Shown in pieces: positions 19,394 to 27,621 of a stretch of DNA of 38,967 nt. The DNA is from a virus. The notes below the pieces were generated by a model, which saw only the letters and a program-made list of their open reading frames with translations, was not told the DNA's origin and searched no databases. The position numbers and the translations under genes were made by a program. The stretch's first letter is position 1. Each line of letters begins with the position of its first letter. The stretch lies in the IMG/VR virus record IMGVR_UViG_3300043429_000469, positions 1-38,967 of that record; one strand, given 5' to 3'.

Positions 19394-19804
19394 TTTGCCT
19401 TTTGTTTTACGAGAACCCTTCCACCCTGCAGAGGCCGAGGGTTGGCCCTTCCGGTGACGATGGGCGAGCAGAAGGCAAAACTCATTCCCCTGCGCTCAAA
19501 TCAACCTCGCAACGTTCCCCGACTGCACTCGTCTCGCGGTTAAAGCGCAGGGGATACCTCATCGGGGTCGTGCCCGGTTCATGGAGCCTGAGCATGCTCA
19601 AAAACTGCTCGCCTAACCATCAGGTGTTTGTCCGAGCCTGTGCTGCTTGGCGCGTCCTAGACGCATCGGACTCCAACTTATCCCGCTTGGATGCGTCCAG
19701 CGGCCCCTACAGGTTCCGGCTTGTAGGGTTTTCCTTTCCCGCCCGCGACCACTGCCACCCCTTCCAGGTACAGCGTAGAGCAGATTGCGCTTGCGCGGCG
19801 GGAA
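19394..19804 (+). ncRNA. Structured non-coding block B (early/late boundary)
   Basis: 19379-19829 has no credible gene. It contains nested perfect repeats: TTTGCCTT (19394-19401)/AAGGCAAA (19472-19479), enclosing AACCCT/AGGGTT (19414-19419/19438-19443); CCCCTGCGCT (19487-19496)/AGCGCAGGGG (19544-19553); two mutually exclusive stems, GTCCGA/TCGGAC (19630-19635/19666-19671) and GACGCATC/GATGCGTC (19660-19667/19690-19697); a terminator at 19705-19737; and TTCCCGCC/GGCGGGAA (19736-19743/19797-19804). I infer a folded leader RNA of about 400 nt with a switch-like pair of stems before the terminator. DNA functions (pac or cos) are an alternative. Confidence 0.55.
19705..19737 (+). terminator. Intrinsic terminator before the late operon
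   Basis: CCCTACAGG (19705-19713) pairs with CTTGTAGGG (19720-19728) over nine positions (one G-T) around a TTCCGG loop, followed by TTTTCCTTT. It ends structured block B, 93 nt before the first late gene. I see no good promoter between it and ATG 19830, so late transcription probably has to pass through it. Confidence 0.75.
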
Positions 19805-19829
19805 CCCCATCACAAGCAAAGAGGCTAGC

Positions 19830-20264
19830 ATGAGCGACCAAGCCACCAAGGCAGTCGCTGCCAAGAGCCGATTCCGGTTCTACGTTTACAAGCTGTACGA
19901 AGTACCCGAGGTAATTCTTTACGTGGGGAAGGGCAGCGGGCGGCGTCTAAAAGCACAAATGCGCCGTCACCGCCTCAATGGCGAGGTCATCAAAGAGTTT
20001 AGGTGCGAACGCGATGCGTTCCAGTTTGAGCGCAAGATGATTGCGGCGGCCATGCCGGAACTTAACAAGTCTCCCGGCGGCAATGGTGGCACTGTACGGA
20101 CTAAGAGGCGCACACCTCGCAAGACGGCAGACGAGAAGCTGATGGATAAGATCGGCACCCGCGTTTACGCCGCAAGGATGTTGCTCAGGTTTGACCTGAA
20201 AGGTTTGGTTGATAGGGGCACTTTTCAGCGTATTCGGGAGGTGGCCTATGGCGCGTCCCTCTGA
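19830..20264 (+). CDS. GIY-YIG-type nuclease
   Basis: 144 residues from ATG 19830, with AAGAGG 6 nt upstream. 'RFYVYKLYEVPEVILYVGKGSGRRLKAQMRRH' is the GIY-YIG core with Y-V-Y and Y-V-G as the two motif triplets and the conserved Arg, and 'ERDAFQFERKMI' carries the metal-binding Glu. The tail is basic (RTKRRTPRKTADEK). It is the first late gene, directly before terminase, so it may assist packaging (HNH proteins do so in other phages) or be a homing nuclease. It overlaps the small terminase gene by 17 nt. Confidence 0.75.
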   Translation: MSDQATKAVAAKSRFRFYVYKLYEVPEVILYVGKGSGRRLKAQMRRHRLNGEVIKEFRCERDAFQFERKMIAAAMPELNKSPGGNGGTVRTKRRTPRKTADEKLMDKIGTRVYAARMLLRFDLKGLVDRGTFQRIREVAYGASL

Positions 20265-20634
20265 CTTCACGCAGGAAATGGCTGACCATATCTGTGAACG
20301 ACTGTCTGAGGGTGAAAGCCTTCGGTCAATCTGCAACGACATGGACTTTCCCGGCAAAACTACCGTGTTCCGCTGGTTGTCTACAAACAAGGAGTTCCGG
20401 GACCAATACGCGCGCGCGAGGGAATGCCAAGCCGATGCGATTGCTGACGAAATTCTCAACATTGCGGATGAGGCTGAAGACGCTGGAAAGGCCCGCGTTC
20501 AGATTGATGCCCGCAAATGGCTGGCAGGCAAGTTGAGGCCCAAAGTTTACGGCGACAAACTGGCGGTTGGTGGCGACCCTGATGGGGAACCAATCAACGT
20601 GGTTGCCCGCATTGAGCGCGTCATAACCAAGTGA
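20248..20634 (+). CDS. terS: Terminase small subunit
   Basis: 128 residues from ATG 20248, which follows the ribosome site GGGAGGTGG. The N-terminal HTH ('TQEMADHICERLSEGESLRSICNDMDFPGKTTVFRWLSTNKEFRDQYARARE') matches small terminases of the 'terminase small subunit-like' group, followed by 'QIDARKWLAGKLRPKVYGDKL', their usual end. It recognises the packaging site and recruits the large subunit, whose GTG start overlaps its stop. Confidence 0.88.
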   Translation: MARPSDFTQEMADHICERLSEGESLRSICNDMDFPGKTTVFRWLSTNKEFRDQYARARECQADAIADEILNIADEAEDAGKARVQIDARKWLAGKLRPKVYGDKLAVGGDPDGEPINVVARIERVITK

Positions 20635-21932
20635 CCACTCTGCGGATTGAAACCGCGCCAGTATTCGAACCGCTTCTGAAGCCATCCCGTTACAAATGTT
20701 TGGCTGGGGGTCGCGGTTCAGGGAAGTCGCATTTCCTTGCGGAGCTAATGATTGAAGAGGCGCTGCTGAACCCCGGCATGCGCGCCGTTTGTATCCGCGA
20801 AGTGCAGAAGTCCCTTAAGGAAAGCGCCAAGCGCCTCATCGAGGATAAGCTGACCAAGTTCAACCTTGGTGCCAAGCATGGCTTCAAGGTGCTGATGGAC
20901 CGCATCGAAACACCCGGCAATGGCGTCATCATCTTTCAGGGCATGCAGGATCACACTGCAGAAAGCATCAAGTCTCTGGAAGGTTATTCGAGAGCATGGA
21001 TTGAAGAAGCGCAAACACTGTCGGCTCGGAGCCTGGGCCTTTTGCGTCCTACCATTCGCGCGGAAGGTTCGGAGTTGTGGTTTTCGTATAATCCGACACG
21101 GAAAAGCGACCCCGTAGACCAGATGTTTCGCGGCGGTGATCCGCCGACTGACTCAATCGTCATCAAGGCCAACTGGTCAGACAATCCTTGGTTCCCAAGC
21201 GTCCTTGAACAGGAGCGCCAGGACTGCCTCAGAAGCCAGCCTGACCAGTATCCGCATATCTGGGAGGGCGACTACGCCACGGTGCTGACGGGCGCTTACT
21301 ACGCCAAGCATCTTGCGGAGGCCAGAGCGCAGGGCCGGATCGGTAGGGTGCCTGCTGATCCCTTGATGACAATTCGCCTGTTTTGGGATCTGGGCGGGCG
21401 TGGTGCGCGGTCTGACGCAACGTCCATTTGGGCTTCGCAATTCATAGGCCGGGAAATCAGAAACCTAAATTACTACGAGGCCGTTGGGCAACCGCTTGGG
21501 GCTCATGTTAACTGGATGCGTGGGCAAGGTTATACGCCTGACCGAGCTTCGATCTGGCTTCCTCACGATGGCGGCACTGTTAATCCAATAGCAGATGCGT
21601 CGTGGGAGAGCGCCCTTCGGGAAGCTGGATATTCGGTGAGGGTCGTTCCCAACCAAGGTGCCGCCGCCGCTATGCAGCGCGTAGAAGCCGCTAGAAGGTT
21701 GTTCCCGATGATGTGGTTTAACGAAGAGACAACACGTGGCGGTCTGGATGCCTTGGGTTGGTATCATGAGAGGCGCGACGAGGCCCGCAACATTGGCCTT
21801 GGGCCTGACCACGATTGGTCCTCGCACGCTGCTGACGCATTTGGCCTTATGGCCGTGGCTTACGAAGCCCCGAGAGAGAAACCCAAGCCCCGCGAGCGCA
21901 TGATCCGCCCGCAAGGAGCCTGGATGGCATGA
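20631..21932 (+). CDS. terL: Terminase large subunit
   Basis: 433 residues, PBSX/Terminase_3 type. ATPase: Walker A G26-GRGSGKS33, Walker B 'AWIEEAQ' with E125-E126, coupling motif around 'WFSYNPT'. Nuclease: D253 in 'RLFWDLGG' and 'DHDWSSHAADAFGL' near residue 395. It powers DNA translocation through the portal and cuts the concatemer. GTG start overlaps the small subunit stop (GTGA). Length is normal for the family. Whether packaging is headful or cos cannot be read from the sequence. Confidence 0.95.
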   Translation: MTTLRIETAPVFEPLLKPSRYKCLAGGRGSGKSHFLAELMIEEALLNPGMRAVCIREVQKSLKESAKRLIEDKLTKFNLGAKHGFKVLMDRIETPGNGVIIFQGMQDHTAESIKSLEGYSRAWIEEAQTLSARSLGLLRPTIRAEGSELWFSYNPTRKSDPVDQMFRGGDPPTDSIVIKANWSDNPWFPSVLEQERQDCLRSQPDQYPHIWEGDYATVLTGAYYAKHLAEARAQGRIGRVPADPLMTIRLFWDLGGRGARSDATSIWASQFIGREIRNLNYYEAVGQPLGAHVNWMRGQGYTPDRASIWLPHDGGTVNPIADASWESALREAGYSVRVVPNQGAAAAMQRVEAARRLFPMMWFNEETTRGGLDALGWYHERRDEARNIGLGPDHDWSSHAADAFGLMAVAYEAPREKPKPRERMIRPQGAWMA

Positions 21933-22159
21933 AAACCAAATTGGTCGATACCATCGCAAACAATGAGGAAGACGTGCGGCTGCGTATTTTCGATGGTGAT
22001 TTGGACGTTTCCGAAGCATGCGCAGAACTCATCCGCATGGAACGTGCGCGGGCCGATGCTCTTGAGTGCCAGTTAGTTGCGGAGCGCGGCAAAAGCATGG
22101 TCCTTCATTACGAACTTCAGCGGTATATGCCGGCTTCTGAAATAGCCAAATTGGCTTAG
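21929..22159 (+). CDS. Hypothetical helical protein
   Basis: 76 residues, ATGA overlap with terL. 'DLDVSEACAELIRMERARADALECQLVAERGKSMVLHYELQRYMP' is helical and probably coiled coil. No family recognised; it lies between terminase and portal, where phages often carry accessory genes. Confidence 0.6.
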   Translation: MKTKLVDTIANNEEDVRLRIFDGDLDVSEACAELIRMERARADALECQLVAERGKSMVLHYELQRYMPASEIAKLA

Positions 22160-22162
22160 ACG

Positions 22163-22369
22163 ATGGATGGCATGATTGTCGCCTACGGAATTTACGGCGA
22201 CGGCATCAGGTTCGGCGTCAAATCTGACGGGCCTGACAATTTGCTGAAAATGCCACCGCTCACTGCATCGTTTTCATGGCCTCCTGTTGAAGACATCAAG
22301 CGGGATTATCCGCGCGAAGATCGGGCAATCCAGGGCCAGTGGTGCTGGGATGACATTTCCCCGCTGTGA
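22163..22369 (+). CDS. Hypothetical protein
   Basis: 68 residues; ATG 22163 four bases after the previous stop. Aromatic and Pro-rich with 'YGIYGDGIRFGVKSDGPDN' and 'GQWCWDDISPL' at the end. The stop codon lies inside the conserved hairpin that precedes the portal gene. Function unknown. Confidence 0.55.
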   Translation: MDGMIVAYGIYGDGIRFGVKSDGPDNLLKMPPLTASFSWPPVEDIKRDYPREDRAIQGQWCWDDISPL

Positions 22370-22374
22370 AGCGG
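22361..22374 (+). promoter_or_regulatory. GNRA hairpin element, copy 1 (before portal)
   Basis: CCGCTGTGAAGCGG: a 5-bp stem closed by a GTGA (GNRA) tetraloop, ending 19 nt before the portal ATG. The same 14 bases occur before the scaffold and fibre genes, and a variant before the coat gene. Here it contains the preceding stop codon. Confidence 0.65.
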
Positions 22375-22393
22375 CCATTTCTAGGGAGGCCAT

Positions 22394-24436
22394 ATGGCTT
22401 CTGATTCCGACATCATCAATGACGCCAAGGAGGCTTACCGCCTTGGCATGGACGCGGAGGCTGACAACCGCGCGTCCTATCTTGATGATTATCGCTTTGC
22501 TCGCCTGAACGAGCACTGGCCGGAGGATGTCCTTGCCCTTCGCCAGCGTCAGGGGAAGCCGTCACTGACCATCCCCCGGCTTCCGGCCTTCATTCGCCAG
22601 GTGGTGAATGACAGCAGGCAGAACAGGCCGCGCATCCGCGTGAAGCCTGTTGACAACTTTGCCGACCCGAAGACGGCGGCGGTTCTTGATGGTCTGATCC
22701 TCAACATCGAGACGGCATCCAATGCCTCTGTGGCCTATGACACGGCGATTGACTGCGCTGTATCGGGTGGCTTCGGCTATTTCCGCATTGATGTCGAATA
22801 TGCGTCCGAGACGAGCTTCGACAAGGAGCTTCGGATCAACCGCATTGCCAACCCGCTTCAGGTTGTCGGTGATCCCTATTCGCAGACGGCGGATTCGAGC
22901 GACTGGAACACTGCATTCATCACGACGATGCTTTCCAAGGACCAGTTCAAGCGCAAGTACAAGGGCGCTGCTCCGTCCTCATGGTTTGAGTATGACTATG
23001 AAAGCATGAAGGCACCGTGGCGTGACGGTGATGAAGTGATGATCGCGGAGTATTGGACCCGCGATGAGGTAGACAAGAACCTTCTCAAGATGTCCGATGG
23101 CCGCGTAATGCTTGAGGACATTTACCTGAAGCAGGCAGAAATGCTTGCGATGTATGGCATTCTTCCCACTGGCGAAATCCGCAAGACCAAGGGTTACAAG
23201 GTCAAGCAGCATCTTGTGACGGGTGCTGAGGTTCTCGAAAGCAAGGATTGGGCGGGCTGCTATATCCCGATTGTGCCGGTCTACGGTGAGGAACTGAACG
23301 ACAGCGGCAAGCGCCTGTTCCGAAGCCTGATCTATAGCGCCAAGGACGCGCAGCGCAGGCTGAACTATTGGGTAAGTGCTGCCACTGAGATTGTGGCGCT
23401 GGCTCCGAAGACGCCGTTCATTGGCGCTGAGAGGGCCTTTTCTCTTGAGCCCGACAAGTGGGCTACAATTAACGTTGAGTCCCACCCCTACATCGCCATT
23501 CCTGACGGTGAGCAGCCGCCTCAGCGCCAGCCGCTTGACGGGGGGCAGGCCATCGGTGCCATTTCGCAGGCTTTGTCGGCTGCGGATGACATCAAGTCCG
23601 TGCTGGGCATGTATGACGCCAGCCTGGGCGCGCGGTCCAATGAGACGTCAGGCAAGGCCATCATGGCTCGCCAGCGTGAGGGCGATACGTCAACGTTCCA
23701 TTTCCTTGACAACCTGTCTCGCGCCATTCAGCACGCGGGCCGCATTCTGGTTGACCTGATCCCGGCAGTTTACCCGCCCGGTCAGATGGTGCGCGTTCTG
23801 CATCAGGACGGACGGTCAGCAACGGTCGCCGTTGGGAACCGCATGCCGAATCAAGAGAAGCCCCAGTTTGCGCCGTTCGAGGAGCAGCAGGTGGACCCGC
23901 GCGAACAAAACGCGATGGAAAGCATGCGGGAAGGCATTGAACTTGTCTATGACTTCGGCGTTGGTCGCTATGACGTTGTGGTTGACAGCGGTCCTTCGTA
24001 CACGACGAAGCGCGAGGAGACGGCACAGCAGCTCGTTGAGCTTGTCCGGGCATACCCGGCGCTTGCTCAGGTTGCGGGTGACAAAATTTTTGAAAGCCTC
24101 GACATTCAGGGCGCGGATGAGATTGCCGAGCGCCTTCGCAAGATGCTTCCGAAAGACCCGGAAGAGGGCGGCATTCCGCCTGAGATTGCTCAGCAGATCG
24201 AGCAGGGGAGACAGCTCATCGGCCAGCTTCAGGGCGAATTGCAGCAGATCAAGACTGACAAGAGCATTGAGCAGCGCAAGACTGAAATTGACGCGCACAA
24301 GGCCGAGACAGACCGCCTCAAGACGGTTCTTCCCTACATGCCGCCGCAAGGCCTTGCTGCCCTCGGCCTCCAGACCACGGCGCAAGCCATTAATTCGCCC
24401 GACATTGTTCCGGGCCAGCAACCCCCCATTCAGTGA
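22394..24436 (+). CDS. P22-type portal protein
   Basis: 680 residues; AGGGAGG precedes ATG 22394. It matches the P22 portal family: 'DRRFARLNEHWP'-like start (DDYRFARLNEHWPEDVLALRQRQGKPSLTIPRLPAFIRQVVNDSRQNRPRI), 'AVSGGFGYFRIDVEY', 'PLQVVGDPYSQTADSSDWN' and 'SNETSGKAIMARQREGDTSTFHFLDNLSRAI'. A long helical C-terminal part (about 560-640, barrel-like) is Gln-rich. Twelve copies would form the DNA channel at the capsid vertex. It shows the phage to be P22-like in head assembly. Confidence 0.93.
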   Translation: MASDSDIINDAKEAYRLGMDAEADNRASYLDDYRFARLNEHWPEDVLALRQRQGKPSLTIPRLPAFIRQVVNDSRQNRPRIRVKPVDNFADPKTAAVLDGLILNIETASNASVAYDTAIDCAVSGGFGYFRIDVEYASETSFDKELRINRIANPLQVVGDPYSQTADSSDWNTAFITTMLSKDQFKRKYKGAAPSSWFEYDYESMKAPWRDGDEVMIAEYWTRDEVDKNLLKMSDGRVMLEDIYLKQAEMLAMYGILPTGEIRKTKGYKVKQHLVTGAEVLESKDWAGCYIPIVPVYGEELNDSGKRLFRSLIYSAKDAQRRLNYWVSAATEIVALAPKTPFIGAERAFSLEPDKWATINVESHPYIAIPDGEQPPQRQPLDGGQAIGAISQALSAADDIKSVLGMYDASLGARSNETSGKAIMARQREGDTSTFHFLDNLSRAIQHAGRILVDLIPAVYPPGQMVRVLHQDGRSATVAVGNRMPNQEKPQFAPFEEQQVDPREQNAMESMREGIELVYDFGVGRYDVVVDSGPSYTTKREETAQQLVELVRAYPALAQVAGDKIFESLDIQGADEIAERLRKMLPKDPEEGGIPPEIAQQIEQGRQLIGQLQGELQQIKTDKSIEQRKTEIDAHKAETDRLKTVLPYMPPQGLAALGLQTTAQAINSPDIVPGQQPPIQ

Positions 24437-24444
24437 GGCTTTAA

Positions 24445-24924
24445 ATGTCCGCTCAAGTTTCTGTTATCCAGTGGATTTTCACGCGGCCTGCGAACACGAC
24501 GGCTTATGCGTCCGGCGATCTTGTGGCCAACAGCACCACGGCTTCGGCGGTAATTCCGATGCCGTTCAAGATTGGCGACAAGATGCGCGGTGGACTGATC
24601 CGGCGCGTTCGTCTCCGCAAGTCTGGCACCAGCATCACCAATGCGCAGTTCCGCCTGCATCTCTATCGGTCTGGTAGCATTACCTGCGCCAATGGTGACA
24701 ACGGTGCCTGGAGCACTAACCGCTCTCTCGACTATGCAGGCGCTTTTGATGTCACCTGCGACCGCGTGTTTACAGACGGCGCGGTAGGCAACGGCATTCC
24801 GCTTCTGGGCTCGGAGATCGGCTTCAATGCCGACACGTATTTCGGCCTTCTGGAGGCCCGCGCGGCTTATACTCCGGTATCTGCCGAGGTGTTTGACCTT
24901 GAACTGGAAGTGGTCCGCAACTGA
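24445..24924 (+). CDS. Structural protein of unknown position
   Basis: 159 residues; AGTGAGG lies upstream. It is beta-rich, with 'ANTTAYASGDLVANSTTASAVIPMPF', 'GLIRRVRLRKSGTSITNAQFRLHLYRS' and 'YFGLLEARAAYTPVSAEVFDLELEV', a pattern I know from phage head genes of alphaproteobacteria. Likely a capsid decoration or head-fibre base, since it sits between portal and scaffold with the next gene. Confidence 0.65.
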   Translation: MSAQVSVIQWIFTRPANTTAYASGDLVANSTTASAVIPMPFKIGDKMRGGLIRRVRLRKSGTSITNAQFRLHLYRSGSITCANGDNGAWSTNRSLDYAGAFDVTCDRVFTDGAVGNGIPLLGSEIGFNADTYFGLLEARAAYTPVSAEVFDLELEVVRN

Positions 24925-26363
24925 TGCAGGCGGCACCGCTCACGGCGGCAATTTTGAGCCGGGCACGGTCATCCGTTGCTCCGCTGCCGCTTGACAGTTT
25001 CACGACTGTTGCCCGCGCCTATTCGATCGCGCGCCGCCTGCGCACGGCCTACACCGGATCGCTGGTGCGGGCGCGGCGGTCTGCTGACAGCGCAGAGCGT
25101 GACTTTGGCTATACGGCGACGAATGAGCTTGATAGCGCGGCCTTGGTGGGGTTCTGCGGTTTCAACAGTGTTCCCAATTCCGAAACCATCACGGCGGTCG
25201 CTGGTTGGACACTGACCGGTGTCACGACAGCCACAAACGGAACGGCTGGTGGTGACAACATCTGGCGCGTTACCGAAGACGCGACAACCAACAAGCACCG
25301 GATTAACACTGCCACGATCACAGCCACGGCAGGTCAAAGCCTTGTTGTTTCTGTTGAAGTCAAGGCGGCGGGTGCGTCTCTGTTCCAAATCCTATTTGGA
25401 AGTGCCATTGCCGTCTCAAGGGCCAATTTTGACCTTGACACCCTTACAACCAATTTCACCACTACCACGGCCACTATTACTGACATCGGAGACGGATGGC
25501 GGCGCATTACTGCTGGCGTCACTGTATCAACGGGCAATGCGCAGATCTTTCTGCAATTCATTCAGTCTATAACCGACATCCGCGATCCGCTGGGCTATGC
25601 GGGCAGTACGTCGCGCGCAGTTGACGTGCGGCGCTTTCAAGTTCAGGTCGGTGCAACGGCATCAGGCTACTGTCCGACTTTCGGCACGGCGGTCACGGCG
25701 GTGCAGGACGCCTTTGTTACCACGATCTATGACCAGTCAGGCACGGCGGACAACGCCGTTCAGGCAACGGCAAGCCTTCAGCCGCGCATTGTGACGGCGG
25801 GTGCTTTGTCACGGACGCTTGGTGGCAAGCCAACGGCGCTGTCAGATGGCGTGGATGACACCATGACCTTTGGCATCACGGGGTTGACTGCGTATCCGCT
25901 GTCCTTTGCCTTGACCATCTCGCGCACGGCAACGCCGTCCAAGGGCGCGTGGCTCAAAATTGGCGGGACAGGCCCCAGCACCGGCGTTGGCATTGGCATG
26001 GGCAGCAGCACGGTCATCGCTGTTGGTGCAAACATCGTCGGCCTGAAGGAAGCAGTAACTTGGGTGAGGACCAGCACGGCGGTTGTGGCCGAAGCTGTCG
26101 TTTCGGTGCTGCAGCCGGAAGGCACGACGGAGACTTCGATCCGGCAAAATGGCACGGCTGCGACCATTACGGCGGGCGCCACATCCGCGCCTATTGCCCC
26201 CACAGGCGGCGGCGCCCTTTTTGGCCACACCCTCAGCGCGGAACTGCGGTACGCGCAGGACGGCATCATGGAGTGCGTCGTGTGGAACGCGCTGCTCTCG
26301 GCGGCTGAGGTGAACACCTATGAAAAGAACGTCGGCACCTTCACAGGTATCACGGTGGCATAA
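24924..26363 (+). CDS. Lectin-like capsid or fibre protein
   Basis: 479 residues, TGATG overlap. Residues 28-75 ('ARAYSIARRLRTAYTGSLVRARRSADSAERDFGYTATNELDSAALVGF') and the later 'FVTTIYDQSGTADNAVQATASLQPRIVTAG' belong to an arabinofuranosidase B/lectin-like fold seen in phage surface proteins. Between them (about 90-235) lies a beta-sandwich resembling a carbohydrate-binding module ('GWTLTGVTTATNG... DGWRRITAGVTVSTGNAQIFLQF'). The C-terminal half looks like a concanavalin-type domain. It probably binds glycans on the virion surface; no catalytic residues can be named. Confidence 0.7.
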   Translation: MQAAPLTAAILSRARSSVAPLPLDSFTTVARAYSIARRLRTAYTGSLVRARRSADSAERDFGYTATNELDSAALVGFCGFNSVPNSETITAVAGWTLTGVTTATNGTAGGDNIWRVTEDATTNKHRINTATITATAGQSLVVSVEVKAAGASLFQILFGSAIAVSRANFDLDTLTTNFTTTTATITDIGDGWRRITAGVTVSTGNAQIFLQFIQSITDIRDPLGYAGSTSRAVDVRRFQVQVGATASGYCPTFGTAVTAVQDAFVTTIYDQSGTADNAVQATASLQPRIVTAGALSRTLGGKPTALSDGVDDTMTFGITGLTAYPLSFALTISRTATPSKGAWLKIGGTGPSTGVGIGMGSSTVIAVGANIVGLKEAVTWVRTSTAVVAEAVVSVLQPEGTTETSIRQNGTAATITAGATSAPIAPTGGGALFGHTLSAELRYAQDGIMECVVWNALLSAAEVNTYEKNVGTFTGITVA

Positions 26364-26626
26364 TGACGATTTATCTTGTTTTCGAATCCGAGGCTGATGC
26401 CGAATACACTGCCAACGGGATCACCGCCGCGCTTGGTCTTCCGACCCAGCCTGAGAACGTGACAACCCATTGGAACAACGTTCGCCAGCGCAATGACGGC
26501 AAGTGGGTGCTGATGTGGCCAGGTCGCAACGAACTGATCCCGCCTGACGCACCGTCTTTTGTGGTCGAAGAATACAATTCAACATGGTTTGAAACCCAAG
26601 AGGTTTTAGAAGATCCCGCGCAATAA
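26363..26626 (+). CDS. Hypothetical protein
   Basis: 87 residues, TAATG overlap. 'TIYLVFESEADAEYTANGITAALGLPTQ' then 'WVLMWPGRNELIPPDAPSFVVEEYNSTWF'. Small soluble protein linked to the preceding surface protein, possibly a chaperone for it. No family recognised. Confidence 0.6.
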   Translation: MTIYLVFESEADAEYTANGITAALGLPTQPENVTTHWNNVRQRNDGKWVLMWPGRNELIPPDAPSFVVEEYNSTWFETQEVLEDPAQ

Positions 26627-26639
26627 CGCGCGTGGTGCC

Positions 26640-26653
26640 CCGCTGTGAAGCGG
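26640..26653 (+). promoter_or_regulatory. GNRA hairpin element, copy 2 (before scaffold)
   Basis: An exact copy of CCGCTGTGAAGCGG, ending 37 nt before the scaffold ATG. It lies in untranslated sequence, so the repeat cannot be explained by coding. Confidence 0.65.
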
Positions 26654-26690
26654 TGCTGTCCCTGTGAGCAAGCCCAGAAAGGCACTCCCG

Positions 26691-27572
26691 ATGGAAATGA
26701 ACGAAACGACCAATCCTGAAACCGAAGTCACCTCTACGGCTGAGGCAACGGAAGTCGATGAAAACGAGGCTCTTGCCTCCGAAGATGCAAATGAAGCAGA
26801 TTTGGAAGGCGAGGGCCTCGAAGAAGACGAGGAACTCGACATTGACGGGAATCCCCTGAAGGTTCCCAAGTCACTGGCCGAGAAACTCAAGGCCCGCATG
26901 ATGATGCAGGCCGATTATACCCAGAAGACGCAGACCCTTGCCGAGCAGCGCCGCGAACTTGAGACGCAGCGCCAAGCCGCACAGTGGGAAGCCGAAACGA
27001 AACAGCAGCTTTTCCAGGAGGAAGCGCAGCTGTTCAGCGTTCGCCAGCGTCTTGAGCAGTTCCAGAACGTGAACTGGCAGCAGATGGCAGCACAGAACCC
27101 TCAGCAGGCTCTTGCCGCACAGGCTGAATATACACAGCTTCGTGATTATCACGACAGGCTGAACGGCCATGTTGAGGGCCGCAAAGCTGAACTTGCCCAA
27201 GCGCGCGAACAGGACACTGCAATTGCGCGTGAGAAGGCAATGGAAGCGCTCAATAAACCCGATCCCGAACTCGGATGGGACGGCAAAATTGATGCTGAGA
27301 AAGGAAGGCTTCTCACTGAGCTGGGGCAAAAATTTGGCTACACCAACGAAGAGTTGCTGGCGGCAAATTCTGATCCCCGTTCAGCTAAGGTGCTGAACCT
27401 CGCACGTCTCGGCATGAAGTATCTTGAGGCTCAGCGCAGAGCCCCGCAGCGCCCAGCGGCAGAACCTGCCGCCAAGGTGCCAGCTGCCAAAGCAACGGGC
27501 TATCCGCGCGATCCCAGCAAGATGAGCATGGAACAGTACGCGGCTGCACGAAAGTCAGGCCGCATCAAGTAA
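26691..27572 (+). CDS. Scaffolding protein
   Basis: 293 residues from ATG 26691 (AAAGG 8 nt upstream); a GTG at 26664 lacks a ribosome site. Very acidic N-terminus to residue 50 (many Glu/Asp), long Gln-rich coiled coil (about 65-190), and a basic C-terminus ending 'PRDPSKMSMEQYAAARKSGRIK'. This composition, size and position between portal and coat genes define a P22 gp8-like scaffold, which guides coat assembly through its basic C-terminal helices and then leaves the procapsid. Confidence 0.85.
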   Translation: MEMNETTNPETEVTSTAEATEVDENEALASEDANEADLEGEGLEEDEELDIDGNPLKVPKSLAEKLKARMMMQADYTQKTQTLAEQRRELETQRQAAQWEAETKQQLFQEEAQLFSVRQRLEQFQNVNWQQMAAQNPQQALAAQAEYTQLRDYHDRLNGHVEGRKAELAQAREQDTAIAREKAMEALNKPDPELGWDGKIDAEKGRLLTELGQKFGYTNEELLAANSDPRSAKVLNLARLGMKYLEAQRRAPQRPAAEPAAKVPAAKATGYPRDPSKMSMEQYAAARKSGRIK

Positions 27573-27583
27573 TCAACAAGGCC

Positions 27584-27595
27584 CGCCGTGAGGCG
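27584..27595 (+). promoter_or_regulatory. GNRA hairpin element, variant (before coat)
   Basis: CGCC-GTGA-GGCG: same GTGA tetraloop, stem sequence changed but pairing kept (compensated). It ends 26 nt before the coat ATG, which has AAGGAG. Confidence 0.55.
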
Positions 27596-27621
27596 CGCTA
27601 TTCCCATGAAGGAGTTGGCCA

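Noticed and set aside
19379-19829. Group I or II self-splicing intron in block B
   Set aside because: No P7/G-binding core, no domain V, and the flanking genes are complete without splicing.
19402-19833. Open frame of 143 codons across block B
   Set aside because: Composition unlike a protein, no ribosome site, and it runs through the terminator and several stems.
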